Below are positions 44,236 through 51,709 of a DNA stretch of 51,709 nucleotides, piece after piece. The notes beneath the pieces are model-generated. The model was not told the origin of the DNA, made no database searches, and was given only the letters and a program-made list of their open reading frames with translations. How positions within the stretch are numbered: the first letter of the stretch is position 1; each line of letters begins with the position of its first letter. Origin of the DNA: Pseudomonadota bacterium. Its GTDB lineage: Bacteria; Pseudomonadota; Gammaproteobacteria; Burkholderiales; Gallionellaceae. Location of the stretch: positions 1 through 51,709 of the forward strand of contig JAJYYO010000028.1 of NCBI GenBank assembly GCA_021800795.1, in the 5' to 3' direction. Both the position numbers and the translations under genes were made by a program.

Positions 44236-44490
44236 GAATTGTCGAACTGTCCGCGCAAGGTAAAGAACTGGATTTCAACGCTGCGCGCGCCATGGCTGAA
44301 CAGGTCGCGGCAGCGCAGGAGGTAATGCTGGTAGCCTGGTTTCGACGGCAAAAACAACAAAGGCCATCCTGACGCTATGGAATGCACCGGCAAGCCCGGC
44401 TGGCTGGCCTATGCGGAAAGCCACGGCGGTGATATCAGGGTAAACATCAACCACCACGAATTCGTTTTCATTTTCGCGCAAGCGGGATAA
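44232..44490 (+). pseudogene. DUF5619-like small protein, frameshifted
   Basis: The first frame reads MRIVELSAQGKELDFNAARA and then AWF before running out of frame; it ends at a stop near 44370. In the next frame the sequence continues naturally as DGKNNKGHPDAMECTGKPGW, LAYAESHGGDIRVNINHHEF and VFIFAQAG, to TAA at 44488-44490. One extra T in the TTT near 44340 explains the shift. The complete protein would be about 85 residues and resembles AF1514/DUF5619-type proteins seen with RND metal genes. Confidence 0.55.
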
Positions 44491-44496
44491 GGAAGC

Positions 44497-44649
44497 TCAA
44501 TGGCGAGCGGTCCGGTGTGACGGTGGACGTTCAGGCATTCGCGGCGCACGTTGCCCGATGCGAATGAACAGGTGAAAAACACCTGTTCCCGTGACGATCA
44601 GCAACAGCGCCGTCAGAATCGTGTTCAGCATCCGTCTAAATTTTGACAT
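44497..44649 (-). CDS. Possible 50-residue single-helix peptide
   Basis: It reads MSKFRRMLNTILTALLLIVT then GTGVFHLFIRIGQ, a basic start followed by one hydrophobic helix. It has no good ribosome-binding site. A perfect inverted repeat, AACAGGTG-AAAAA-CACCTGTT (44567-44587), lies inside it. It stands behind the MerR gene in the same direction. Reality is doubtful. Confidence 0.25.
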   Translation of the reverse strand: MSKFRRMLNTILTALLLIVTGTGVFHLFIRIGQRAPRMPERPPSHRTARH

Positions 44650-44752
44650 GCTACCATGCACGACAAGATCGCAGCGAATCTTGCCGATTTCTTCTTTCGC
44701 CTCAGTCTGAATCGCCAGGCGAGCAGCGCCATTGTTTTGGCCAACTCCGCGA

Positions 44753-45217
44753 TCACTCGCCATCCTTTCGGTTAGACAAGCTGGCATTGCCGCCGGACTG
44801 ATGGCACGCGCACGCCTCACCATGGGCGGCCGCAACCAGCTCTTGCAAAATACCGCAGTCGGCCGCCCGGTGGTCGGCATCGCATTGGGTGCGAAGCCGA
44901 GCGAGTTGCTTTTCCAGTGTTCTGAGCGATTTGAGTTTGGCGCGCACGCGAACAAGATGCTCATCGAGCAGGTAGTTCACGTCACTGCAATCAGCTTCCG
45001 GGTGCGCCACGAAGTCCAGCAGGCGCCTGACGTCCGCCAACCCTATATCCAGCGCACGGCAGTGCCGGATAAAATTCACCCGCTCTACCGCATCCTGTCC
45101 ATAGGTCCGGTAACCGTTGGCTTGGCGGGCGGGTAGCTGCAACAGCCCGACGCGTTCATAGTAGCGTAGCGTTTCAACATCAATGCCAGTGCCTTTTGCC
45201 AATTCCCCAATGCGCAT
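44753..45217 (-). CDS. MerR-family metal-responsive regulator (CadR/PbrR-like)
   Basis: A 154-residue transcription regulator. The N-terminal winged helix reads MRIGELAKGTGIDVETLRYY, ERVGLLQLPARQANGYRTYG, then a dimerisation helix. Cysteines at 77 (DCSDVNYLLDEH), 112 and 121 match the metal-binding positions of Cd(II)/Pb(II)-type MerR proteins, and there is a further CAC pair at 136-138. GGAGGG lies 6 bp before the ATG at 45217; a codon 12 bp further upstream is less suited. It is divergent from the czc operon, and a promoter with a 19-bp spacer lies between, so it probably activates that operon on binding a divalent metal. Confidence 0.88.
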   Translation of the reverse strand: MRIGELAKGTGIDVETLRYYERVGLLQLPARQANGYRTYGQDAVERVNFIRHCRALDIGLADVRRLLDFVAHPEADCSDVNYLLDEHLVRVRAKLKSLRTLEKQLARLRTQCDADHRAADCGILQELVAAAHGEACACHQSGGNASLSNRKDGE

Positions 45218-45246
45218 GTATCCCTCCATAATGGCAATTTTAACGC

Positions 45247-45277
45247 TTGACCCTGAAGTTGCTATAAGGTTTAGTAT
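45247..45277 (+). promoter_or_regulatory. MerR-type promoter with 19-bp spacer upstream of the czc operon
   Basis: A -35 element TTGACC (45247-45252) and a -10 element TAGTAT (45272-45277) are separated by 19 bp, longer than the usual 17 and typical of MerR-activated promoters. The spacer carries an imperfect dyad, ACCCTGAAG...CTATAAGGT. It points towards the small exported protein and czcCBA, and sits 30 bp from the start of the divergent MerR gene. Confidence 0.7.
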
Positions 45278-45317
45278 GGCTACATCTTAATTAAAGATCA
45301 AGTAGAAATAACCAACC

Positions 45318-45695
45318 ATGTCTGCCACGGCTCGACGAATTGTTCAATTCATGTTGCTCACCCTGGTGATCAATGCTGGCTGGACCTTCAACAAGGAGGC
45401 TGTAGCCGATGTGTGGTTCGACGGGCAACGTAGCTTGGCTGCGGCTATGGACATTGATCACTCTCCAACAGAATCCGATGCTGCCAAAGTTATTTCACCA
45501 AAGATTCCTTGCAATCACTGGTGCCATGCCGTGGGCCATTTCGTTGGAATCTTTTTTCTGCATCCGACCCTCTTGACTGAGGCCGTTGGCGATTACTTCA
45601 TTGTCTATAAGCAATCTCCCCTTCCATCTCTTCCAGAAAGCCACTACCGGCCACCTCGACTCCTTTCCCAAGGCTTGATCCAAATCAGTCTTTGA
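45318..45695 (+). CDS. Small exported protein preceding czcCBA (CzcI-like position)
   Basis: A 125-residue protein with a probable signal segment (FMLLTLVINAGWTF). The mature part has CNHWCHAVGHFVGIFFLHP, with two Cys and several His that could bind metal, and ends ESHYRPPRLLSQGLIQISL. CzcI proteins occupy the same place in other Czc operons, but clear sequence identity is not evident. It is the first gene behind the MerR-type promoter. Confidence 0.55.
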   Translation: MSATARRIVQFMLLTLVINAGWTFNKEAVADVWFDGQRSLAAAMDIDHSPTESDAAKVISPKIPCNHWCHAVGHFVGIFFLHPTLLTEAVGDYFIVYKQSPLPSLPESHYRPPRLLSQGLIQISL

Positions 45696-45757
45696 TTTTG
45701 TTTTGAGTGCGCGCTTGCCTCAAGTGAAGTGGCGCACGCATATCGGAAGGAGTTACC

Positions 45758-47056
45758 GTGCAATTTGTCACTATTTTCCGCACCCTGCGCAGCAGGATGC
45801 GTCTGATGAGCCGCCTTCTTGGCGTGCCGTTCTTGTTCATATCTCTTTATCCACTTTCAGCCCTGTCGGCTCAACTCACTTTGGAGCAAGCCTGGAAACA
45901 GGCTGAACTAGCCAACCCGGCATTGCGCGCATCCCAAGCGAATCTTGCTGCGGCAGAGGGCGAACTCACCGATGCCCGTGCGCTATTGTGGAATAACCCA
46001 CAGATTTCTACCGAAAGGCGCAGTCGTAATGTTTCACAGACGGGGCAACCGATTAATAGCAAAGATGGGATATCCGGTCTGTCTCAAACCCTTGAGATCG
46101 CAGGGCAGCAAGGCATCCGGCAGCGAGCAGCCGAGAAAAATTTGGCAGCAATCCTGGAAAATATCGCTGAAATGAAACACCAGGTACATGCAGAGATTGA
46201 GCAACGTTTTGTGCAGGTGCTGAGCCTCCAGCTGCGCATCCAGACAGAGGAAGCAACGCTCAAGCTCATCGGAGATGCCGCCAAAGCCGTCGGCAAACGC
46301 GTTGCGGCAGGCGAGGACAGCCGTCTCGATGGCAATCTCGCCAAGGTGGAAGCGGAACGCGCCCAAAATCAGGTATCCATATTGAGAGAGCAACTTGTGC
46401 AGGCTCGCGCCGATCTGTCCGCCCTCCTCCAGATGCCTCCAGACCAGATGCCGGAAGTTACCGGTTCACTGGATGCTACGCTTCCCTCTTACACGCTGGA
46501 AGATTTGCTGGGCAGCTCAGCCCGTCGCCCGCTTTTGAATGTTCTGGATTACCGGGAAGGGGTCGCAAGGGATCGGGTTGCGCTGGAACGCGCCTCAATT
46601 TACCCGGACGTGACGCTAGGTTTGCGTTATGGTCGCGAGTTGGGTGTTGACAACAATGTTGCGACCTTAAGTGTTTCTTTACCCATCCCCCTGTTCCGCC
46701 GGAATGCAACCGGTATCGGTCGTGCCGAGACCGATCTTACCCAAACCGAAATCGAAAAGCAGGCCGCCTCCCGAGATGTACGAGCCCAGGTTCTCGCGCT
46801 GTGGCAGCGATGGGTGGACTTGAAGACGCGCGTCAAACGGTTGAGTGAATCGGTGCTGCCGAGTCTGGAGGAAAACCAGCATCTATCCTCCATTTCCTTC
46901 CGGGCGGGGGAAATTGGGCTGCTGCAATTGTTGCTGGTCAACCGCCAAGTACTGGACGGACAGCGCGATTTGCTCGACGCCCGGACCGAGTTGCGCATTA
47001 CCAAAGTGAGACTGGAAGCGGCAGCGGGCTGGCAGCCTGCGAGCGACCTGCGTTGA
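45758..47056 (+). CDS. czcC: Outer-membrane efflux protein CzcC-like
   Basis: A 432-residue TolC-family protein starting at GTG, with GGAAGGAG 5 bp upstream. A signal peptide (LGVPFLFISLYPLSALSA) is followed by LTLEQAWKQAELANPALRAS and NPQISTERRS, then the second repeat (LDYREGVARDRVALERAS, IYPDVTLGLRYGRELG). It would provide the outer channel of the divalent-cation pump. The stop overlaps an in-frame TTG of the next gene, whose preferred ATG lies 33 bp downstream. Confidence 0.87.
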   Translation: MQFVTIFRTLRSRMRLMSRLLGVPFLFISLYPLSALSAQLTLEQAWKQAELANPALRASQANLAAAEGELTDARALLWNNPQISTERRSRNVSQTGQPINSKDGISGLSQTLEIAGQQGIRQRAAEKNLAAILENIAEMKHQVHAEIEQRFVQVLSLQLRIQTEEATLKLIGDAAKAVGKRVAAGEDSRLDGNLAKVEAERAQNQVSILREQLVQARADLSALLQMPPDQMPEVTGSLDATLPSYTLEDLLGSSARRPLLNVLDYREGVARDRVALERASIYPDVTLGLRYGRELGVDNNVATLSVSLPIPLFRRNATGIGRAETDLTQTEIEKQAASRDVRAQVLALWQRWVDLKTRVKRLSESVLPSLEENQHLSSISFRAGEIGLLQLLLVNRQVLDGQRDLLDARTELRITKVRLEAAAGWQPASDLR

Positions 47057-47088
47057 ACAAAAGAATCGAAAATCAAGGAATTCATGAC

Positions 47089-48315
47089 ATGAAGAACGCA
47101 CACAACCCACAAAAGCATAGCCTGAAGCGAATAGCCTCCTGGTTACTGGCTGGCAGTTTGTCTGCAAGCCTTCTTGCAGGGTGCGGCGGCAAGCCCAAAA
47201 CACCGGAGAATGACGCAGCGCAGCCCAAGCAAACGGAACCGGCAGGCAATGGCGCAACAACATCTGGACAGGAAAAACAGGGTGCCGGGAAGTTGCTCAC
47301 TCTGAGCGCCGAAGAAATCCAGACAGCGGGCATCAAGGTGCAGAAACTGGAACTTCAGGAAAAAGCCGAGCAGATAACGGTCACCGCCACCATCCAGGCC
47401 AACCAGGACCGGCTCGCCCACGTTGCCCCGCGCGTGCCGGGCAGTATCGTCAAGGTCAGCGCCAATCTCGGCGACAAGGTGAAGACGGGCCAAGCGCTGG
47501 CTCTGCTCGACAGCATCGAACTGGGCGAAGCGCGCTCTGCTTATCTGCAAGCGGCGAGCGAGGCGGCGCTGGCTGGGGCTAATTTCGAGCGCGCCCAGCG
47601 CTTACACGCCGACAACATCATTCCGGAGAAGGACTACCTGCGCGCCCGCGCCGAACACGAAAAAGCCCGTGCCGCCCTGCGGGCCGCCAGTGACAAACTG
47701 CGCATGATGGGGGTAAATCCGGAAAAACTGACGGGCTCGGTGTTTCCGCTAACAGCCCCGTTTGCCGGCACTATCATCGAGAAAAAGGCGGTACTGGGGG
47801 AGCTCGCTGCGCCGGACCAATCCCTGTTTACCGTGGCAGACCTGTCCAACCTGTGGATCGAAAGCGACCTGTTCGAGAAAGACCTTGGCAAGGTCCGCGT
47901 CGGCGCACAGGCCACGGTCACTCTCTCCGCCTATCCGGGGGACGTATTCAAGGGGCGGCTCACCTACATCAGCAGCACGATGGACAAGGAAACCCGCACG
48001 GTCAAGGCACGGGTGGAAGTGCCAAATACCGGTGGCAGGCTGAAACCGGAAATGTTCGCTACTGTGGCGATCGATACCGAGGTAAGCGCCAAGGCGCTAA
48101 CCGTGCCGGAAGGCGCTGTGTTGCTGTTGCAGGGGCAACCCACGGTATTTGTCGCCGAAAGAGGTGGATTTGAGCCGCGCGCCGTGGAAGTGGGCGAACG
48201 TGCCCAGGGATATGCCGTACTCAAATCTGGCGTGGCAGCGGGAGAAAACGTGGTGGTGGGTGGCGCCTATGCCCTCAAGGCGCGCCTGCTCAAATCGCAA
48301 ATCAGTGCGGACTAG
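47089..48315 (+). CDS. czcB: RND adaptor CzcB-like lipoprotein
   Basis: A 408-residue membrane-fusion protein. The N-terminal signal ends in the lipobox LLAGC (Cys near residue 32), so it is lipid-anchored. The lipoyl and barrel domains include VTATIQANQDRLAHVAPRVP, GSIVKVSANLGDKVKTGQAL, PLTAPFAGTIIEKKAVLGE and LWIESDLFEKDLGKVRVGAQ. AAGGA precedes the ATG at 47089; an upstream TTG at 47053 is in frame but less likely. It has no CusF domain and no heavy-metal-binding block, which fits divalent-metal specificity. Confidence 0.88.
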   Translation: MKNAHNPQKHSLKRIASWLLAGSLSASLLAGCGGKPKTPENDAAQPKQTEPAGNGATTSGQEKQGAGKLLTLSAEEIQTAGIKVQKLELQEKAEQITVTATIQANQDRLAHVAPRVPGSIVKVSANLGDKVKTGQALALLDSIELGEARSAYLQAASEAALAGANFERAQRLHADNIIPEKDYLRARAEHEKARAALRAASDKLRMMGVNPEKLTGSVFPLTAPFAGTIIEKKAVLGELAAPDQSLFTVADLSNLWIESDLFEKDLGKVRVGAQATVTLSAYPGDVFKGRLTYISSTMDKETRTVKARVEVPNTGGRLKPEMFATVAIDTEVSAKALTVPEGAVLLLQGQPTVFVAERGGFEPRAVEVGERAQGYAVLKSGVAAGENVVVGGAYALKARLLKSQISAD

Positions 48316-48324
48316 GGGGCGACC

Positions 48325-51300
48325 ATGTTGAACAAAATTATTGATCTCTCCTTACGCTACAAGGTGCTGGTGCTGGTGGCGTTCGTGCTGGTGGTGTTGC
48401 TGGGCGTGAAAGCCTGGCGCGAAGTGCCGGTGGACGCATTCCCCGACGTGACGCCGGTGCAAGTGAACGTCTACACGGAATCCCCTGGGCTGGCCGCCGA
48501 GGATGTGGAAAAACTGCTGACCTCGCCGGTGGAATCCGCCATGGCGGGGCTCGCCGGCGTGGAGGAAATCCGCTCGGTATCGCTGTTCGGCCTGTCCTAC
48601 GTGAGCGTCTATTTCAAGGATAACGTCGACATCTACTTCGCCCGTAGGCTGGTGGGCGAGAAGCTGCTGGAGGCCAAAAACATTATTCCCCAGGGATATG
48701 GCGAGCCCAGCCTGGGCCCGAATACCTCGGGTCTGGGACAGGTGTTCTGGTACACCATCGAAACCGCCGACAAGAAGTTGTCGGAAATGGACCTGCGCAC
48801 CCTGCAGGACTGGAATGTTCGCCTGGTGCTGAGAACCGCGCCGGGGGTGGACGACGTGACGTCATGGGGCGGACAGGAAAAGCAATACCAGGTGCTGATC
48901 AATCCGCAAAAGCTGATCAAATATGGCCTGAGCTTCAAGACTGTGATGGAGACCCTGGCCGCCAACAACCGTCAGGTCGGCGGGCAATATCTTGATATCG
49001 GGCGGGAGCAATATCTGGTGCGCGGCCTTGGCCTGGTCGGCAACGTGCGGGATATCGGCAACGTGGTGTTGGCTACCCGTGAGGGGACGCCGGTCTATGT
49101 GCGTGACGTGGCTGAAGTCAAGGAGGCGCCGTCCCTGCGCTCCGGCGCGGTGACCAAGGACGGCAAGGAAGTCGTGCTGGGTATGGCGTTGCAGCGTATT
49201 GGAGAAAATGCCAAGAACGTGGTGGATGCCGTAAAGACGAAGCTCAAAACCGTGCAGCAGGCGCTGCCGGCGGGCGTTACCCTGAATACGGTTTACGACC
49301 GCATCGAGTTGGTAGAGAAGGCGGTCAAGACCGCGGAAAATGCTCTGGTCGAGGGCTCAGTCCTGGTGTCCATCATCCTGTTCCTGTTTCTGGGAGAGGT
49401 TCGTTCCGCAGTGGTGGTGATTCTCGCCCTGCCGCTGGCCATGTTGATCAGCTTCATCCTGATGCAGCAGTGGGGCCTGTCTGCCAACCTGATGTCGCTG
49501 GCGGGTCTGGCGGTGGGGATCGGGATGATGGTGGATGGCGCCGTGGTGATGGTGGAGAACGGCTTCCGCCTGCTCTCGCACCAGGCCGGCAAGACGGTGA
49601 ACAAGACGCACGTGATCCTGGAAGCGGCGCGGGAAGTGATCAATCCGACCGCCTTCGCGATCCTGATCATCATCGTGGTGTTCCTGCCGCTGTTTTCCCT
49701 CACCGGGCTGGAAGGCAAGCTGTTCAAGCCGATGGCGCTCACCATCACCTTCGCGATGGTGGGTTCGCTGGTGCTGACCCTGACGCTGGTGCCGGTCATG
49801 TCGGCGCTGATCCTGAAGCCAAAGGAGGAGAAAGACACCTTCATCGTCAAGTGGGCGAAAAAACTTTATCTGCCGTTGCTTGATTGGGCGCTGGAGAACA
49901 AGAAAAAAGTGTTTTCCGGTGCGCTGGTGCTGCTGGTGGCGTCCGTCGCGTTGATTCCTTTCCTCGGCAAGGAATTCATGCCCACCTTGCAGGAGGGCGG
50001 CATCATGTTTCGGGTAACCAGCATCCCTTCCACTTCGCTCGACGAATCCATCCGTATCTCCGAGCGCATCGAAGCCACGCTGAAAACCTTTCCGCAAACC
50101 ACTTCGTCCATGGCCATGATCGGGCGTGCGGAAAAGGGCGAAACCGCTGACGTGAACTACATGGAAATCCTGGTAAATCTCAAACCGCGTGACCAATGGC
50201 CCAAAGCCATTTCCTTCCCCGATCTCTCCAGGGAGATGCAGGACAAGCTGGAACAGGTCGTGCCGACCTCGGTGATTTCGGCTACCCAGCCGATCCAGAT
50301 GCGCGTCGAGGAGTTGATTTCCGGGGTGCGCGCCACGCTCGCGCTAAAACTCTACGGCGAAGACCTCACCACCCTTGACCGCCTGTCCGGCGAACTCAAG
50401 GGTGTGCTTGGCAAGGTGCCGGGCGTCGCAGACCTGTCGCTGGAAGCCAACAAAGGCAAGCCGCAGATGGTGGTCAAAGTGAGCCGGGATGAGGCTGCGC
50501 GCTTTGGCATCAACGCCGACGAAATCCTTGAGGTGGTGCAGGCCGGTATCGGCGGCAAAGCGGTGAGCACATTGATCGACGGGGTCAAACGCTTCGACAT
50601 CCAGGTGTGGCTCGCGCCCGATTTCCGCAACAGCGTGGAAGCCATCAACAACATCCCGATCCGCACCCAGAGCGGCGCGCTGATTCCCCTTTCTAGAGTC
50701 GCCACGGTGGAGTTGGACGAAGGTTACTCCTTCATCCGACGCGAACAGCTGCAACGTTACGCCGTGATCCAGATGGATGTGAAAGGGCGCGACGTGGACG
50801 GCTTCGTGAAAGAGGCCGCAGAAAAAATCAAGCGCGAAGTGAAGCTGCCGGCCGGCTACTGGATCGAGTGGGGCGGCGCCTTCGAGAACCAGCAGCGCGC
50901 CATGGCCAAGCTGGCGCTGATCGTGCCGCTTACCATCGGGCTGATCTTCATCCTGCTGTATACGGCGTTCAACTCGCTCACCTACGCCACGTTGATTATC
51001 GCCAACGTGCCGTTCGCCACCATCGGCGGCGTGATCGGGCTCGCGCTCACCGGCCAGTACCTATCGGTGCCGTCGGCGATCGGCTTCATTGCCGTGTTCG
51101 GGGTGGCGATGCTGAACGGGATTGTGCTGGTGTCCTTCCTCAACGATCAGCGGCGGCAGGGACTATCGGTCAGGGAAGCGGTAAAGCAAGGCGCTGCACT
51201 GCGGCTGCGTCCGGTGCTGATGACGGCCTCCATCGCCATCTTCGGCCTGGTGCCGATGCTGCTGTCCAGCGGCGTCGGGGCGGAAACCCAGCGGCCACTG

Positions 51301-51411
51301 GCAACGGTGGTGGTGGGCGGCTTGTTCACCTCGACGGCGTTGACCCTGCTGCTGTTGCCGCTGATGTACGAGTGGGTGGAGAACCGCCGCGAACGCAAAC
51401 AAACGAAGTAA
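48325..51411 (+). CDS. czcA: Heavy-metal RND efflux pump CzcA-like (divalent cations)
   Basis: A 1028-residue RND proton/metal antiporter starting MLNKIIDLSLRYKVLVLVAF. Where CusA has copper-path Met, this protein has IMFRVTSIPST, VNYMEILVNL and RVEELISGVRATLAL, so the Cu(I) set is not conserved. The fourth-helix region reads LAVGIGMMVDGAVVMVENGF, which differs from CusA-type proteins. The divergent CadR/PbrR-like regulator supports Cd, Zn, Co or Ni. Length and twelve-helix layout are normal. It is 9 bp after czcB and is followed by a PII-like gene. Confidence 0.93.
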   Translation: MLNKIIDLSLRYKVLVLVAFVLVVLLGVKAWREVPVDAFPDVTPVQVNVYTESPGLAAEDVEKLLTSPVESAMAGLAGVEEIRSVSLFGLSYVSVYFKDNVDIYFARRLVGEKLLEAKNIIPQGYGEPSLGPNTSGLGQVFWYTIETADKKLSEMDLRTLQDWNVRLVLRTAPGVDDVTSWGGQEKQYQVLINPQKLIKYGLSFKTVMETLAANNRQVGGQYLDIGREQYLVRGLGLVGNVRDIGNVVLATREGTPVYVRDVAEVKEAPSLRSGAVTKDGKEVVLGMALQRIGENAKNVVDAVKTKLKTVQQALPAGVTLNTVYDRIELVEKAVKTAENALVEGSVLVSIILFLFLGEVRSAVVVILALPLAMLISFILMQQWGLSANLMSLAGLAVGIGMMVDGAVVMVENGFRLLSHQAGKTVNKTHVILEAAREVINPTAFAILIIIVVFLPLFSLTGLEGKLFKPMALTITFAMVGSLVLTLTLVPVMSALILKPKEEKDTFIVKWAKKLYLPLLDWALENKKKVFSGALVLLVASVALIPFLGKEFMPTLQEGGIMFRVTSIPSTSLDESIRISERIEATLKTFPQTTSSMAMIGRAEKGETADVNYMEILVNLKPRDQWPKAISFPDLSREMQDKLEQVVPTSVISATQPIQMRVEELISGVRATLALKLYGEDLTTLDRLSGELKGVLGKVPGVADLSLEANKGKPQMVVKVSRDEAARFGINADEILEVVQAGIGGKAVSTLIDGVKRFDIQVWLAPDFRNSVEAINNIPIRTQSGALIPLSRVATVELDEGYSFIRREQLQRYAVIQMDVKGRDVDGFVKEAAEKIKREVKLPAGYWIEWGGAFENQQRAMAKLALIVPLTIGLIFILLYTAFNSLTYATLIIANVPFATIGGVIGLALTGQYLSVPSAIGFIAVFGVAMLNGIVLVSFLNDQRRQGLSVREAVKQGAALRLRPVLMTASIAIFGLVPMLLSSGVGAETQRPLATVVVGGLFTSTALTLLLLPLMYEWVENRRERKQTK

Positions 51412-51418
51412 ATAAACA

Positions 51419-51444
51419 GCGTGCGGCCTGACCGGGCCGCACGC
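51419..51444. other. Strong hairpin between czcA and the PII-like gene
   Basis: GCGTGCGGCC and GGCCGCACGC form a perfect 10-bp stem around TGACCG. There is no T-run, so it is more likely a mRNA-stabilising or partial-attenuation element than a full terminator. It separates the pump gene from the small regulator-like gene. Confidence 0.6.
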
Positions 51445-51467
51445 AATCACCCAACAGGAGAATCCGC

Positions 51468-51709
51468 ATGAAAGAAATCAAGGCTTATATCCACAACCAC
51501 CGCATCGCCGACGTGATTCGCGCCGTGAAGGAGTCAGGGCTGTGCAACACGGACGGCACGCCCGGCTGCCGCAATCTTGCCGTCATCCCGGCAAAAATCC
51601 TGCTCAAGGCGATGGATGCCCAGGAACAACACTATTCCATCGAACTGGCCGAGGCGGTCATCAACGAATCGAAGCTGGAGCTGATCTGCGAAGACCATCA
51701 GGTGGACGA
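51468..51709 (+). CDS. PII-like (GlnB/CutA-fold) protein, 5' part (cut by window end)
   Basis: The first 80 codons are present: MKEIKAYIHNHRIADVIRAV, KESGLCNTDGTPGCRNLAVI, then a helix and ELAEAVINESKLELICEDHQ. The beginning KEIKAYIHNHRIADVI is close to PII proteins, which start MK.I.AII.P.K...V. The usual T-loop is altered and shortened. Such PII-like proteins are repeatedly found at the end of Czc/Cus-type operons, where some bind metals or nucleotides. AGGAG lies 7 bp before the ATG. Confidence 0.8.
   Translation, partial: MKEIKAYIHNHRIADVIRAVKESGLCNTDGTPGCRNLAVIPAKILLKAMDAQEQHYSIELAEAVINESKLELICEDHQVD

Noticed and set aside
44497..44964. 155-codon reading on the minus strand overlapping the MerR gene
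   Set aside because: Its upstream part runs through the MerR gene in another frame; only the last 50 codons (44497-44649) could be a separate small peptide and are listed with low confidence.

Overview
The window looks like the chromosome of a betaproteobacterium, plausibly an iron-, sulfur- or ammonia-oxidising lineage near Gallionellaceae/Nitrosomonadales. The grounds are the moderately high GC of the core genes, the glmU-glmS and trpGD arrangement, a cbb3-oxidase maturation pair (ccoI-ccoS) and a very large heavy-metal efflux region. The assignment is inference from gene content; no rRNA or intact tRNA gene is present to fix it.

Layout. (1) 1-2904 is an accessory patch: the right end of an IS66-family insertion sequence, a DUF4160/DUF2442 pair, a decayed MNT/HEPN toxin-antitoxin remnant set among copies of a short motif, and an AT-rich two-gene unit coding a DUF262 protein and a HEPN-motif protein (candidate defence or toxin-antitoxin unit). 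(2) 3128-12195 is mostly core: ccoI, ccoS, a membrane-anchored hypothetical on the opposite strand, a small membrane protein, trpG, trpD, glmU and glmS. (3) 12160-18600 looks like island scar. The 3' end of glmS is duplicated just downstream. Then come a minus-strand acyl-CoA synthetase, an exported SRPBCC-like protein and two alpha/beta hydrolases, followed by a mutated 3' half of tRNA-Asn with a terminator and a small protein with a C-terminal J-like HPD motif. (4) 19029-24141 holds a likely oxygen-sensing c-di-GMP pair (ODP-type diiron protein plus GGDEF-EAL protein), a putative outer-membrane protein and an MgtC/DUF4010 membrane protein.

(5) 24246 to the end is a roughly 27-kb metal-resistance region on the plus strand, with one divergent regulator. 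It contains two complete Cu(I)/Ag(I)-type RND efflux modules: cusF-cusC-cusB-cusA with a second CusF domain fused to CusB, then a second cusC-cusB-cusA. Between and after them lie small Met-, His- and Cys-rich exported proteins, a Cu(I) P1B-type ATPase with YHS and heavy-metal-binding domains, a SHOCT protein, a DUF2933 protein, a methyltransferase-like membrane protein, a YHS-domain protein, and two frameshifted genes (DUF2231 and a DUF5619-like gene). The last block is a CadR/PbrR-like MerR regulator facing a promoter with the 19-bp spacer typical of MerR targets, a small exported protein, czcC-czcB-czcA, and the start of a PII-like gene cut by the window end.

How the parts fit: the P-type ATPase would move Cu(I) out of the cytoplasm, small periplasmic proteins and CusF would chaperone it, and the two Cus trans-envelope pumps would expel it. 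The Czc-type pump with its MerR regulator would cover divalent cations. CcoI would supply copper to cbb3 oxidase, so copper delivery and copper removal lie in the same window. Gene families and motifs are read directly from the sequence; substrate specificities are inferred from family motifs.
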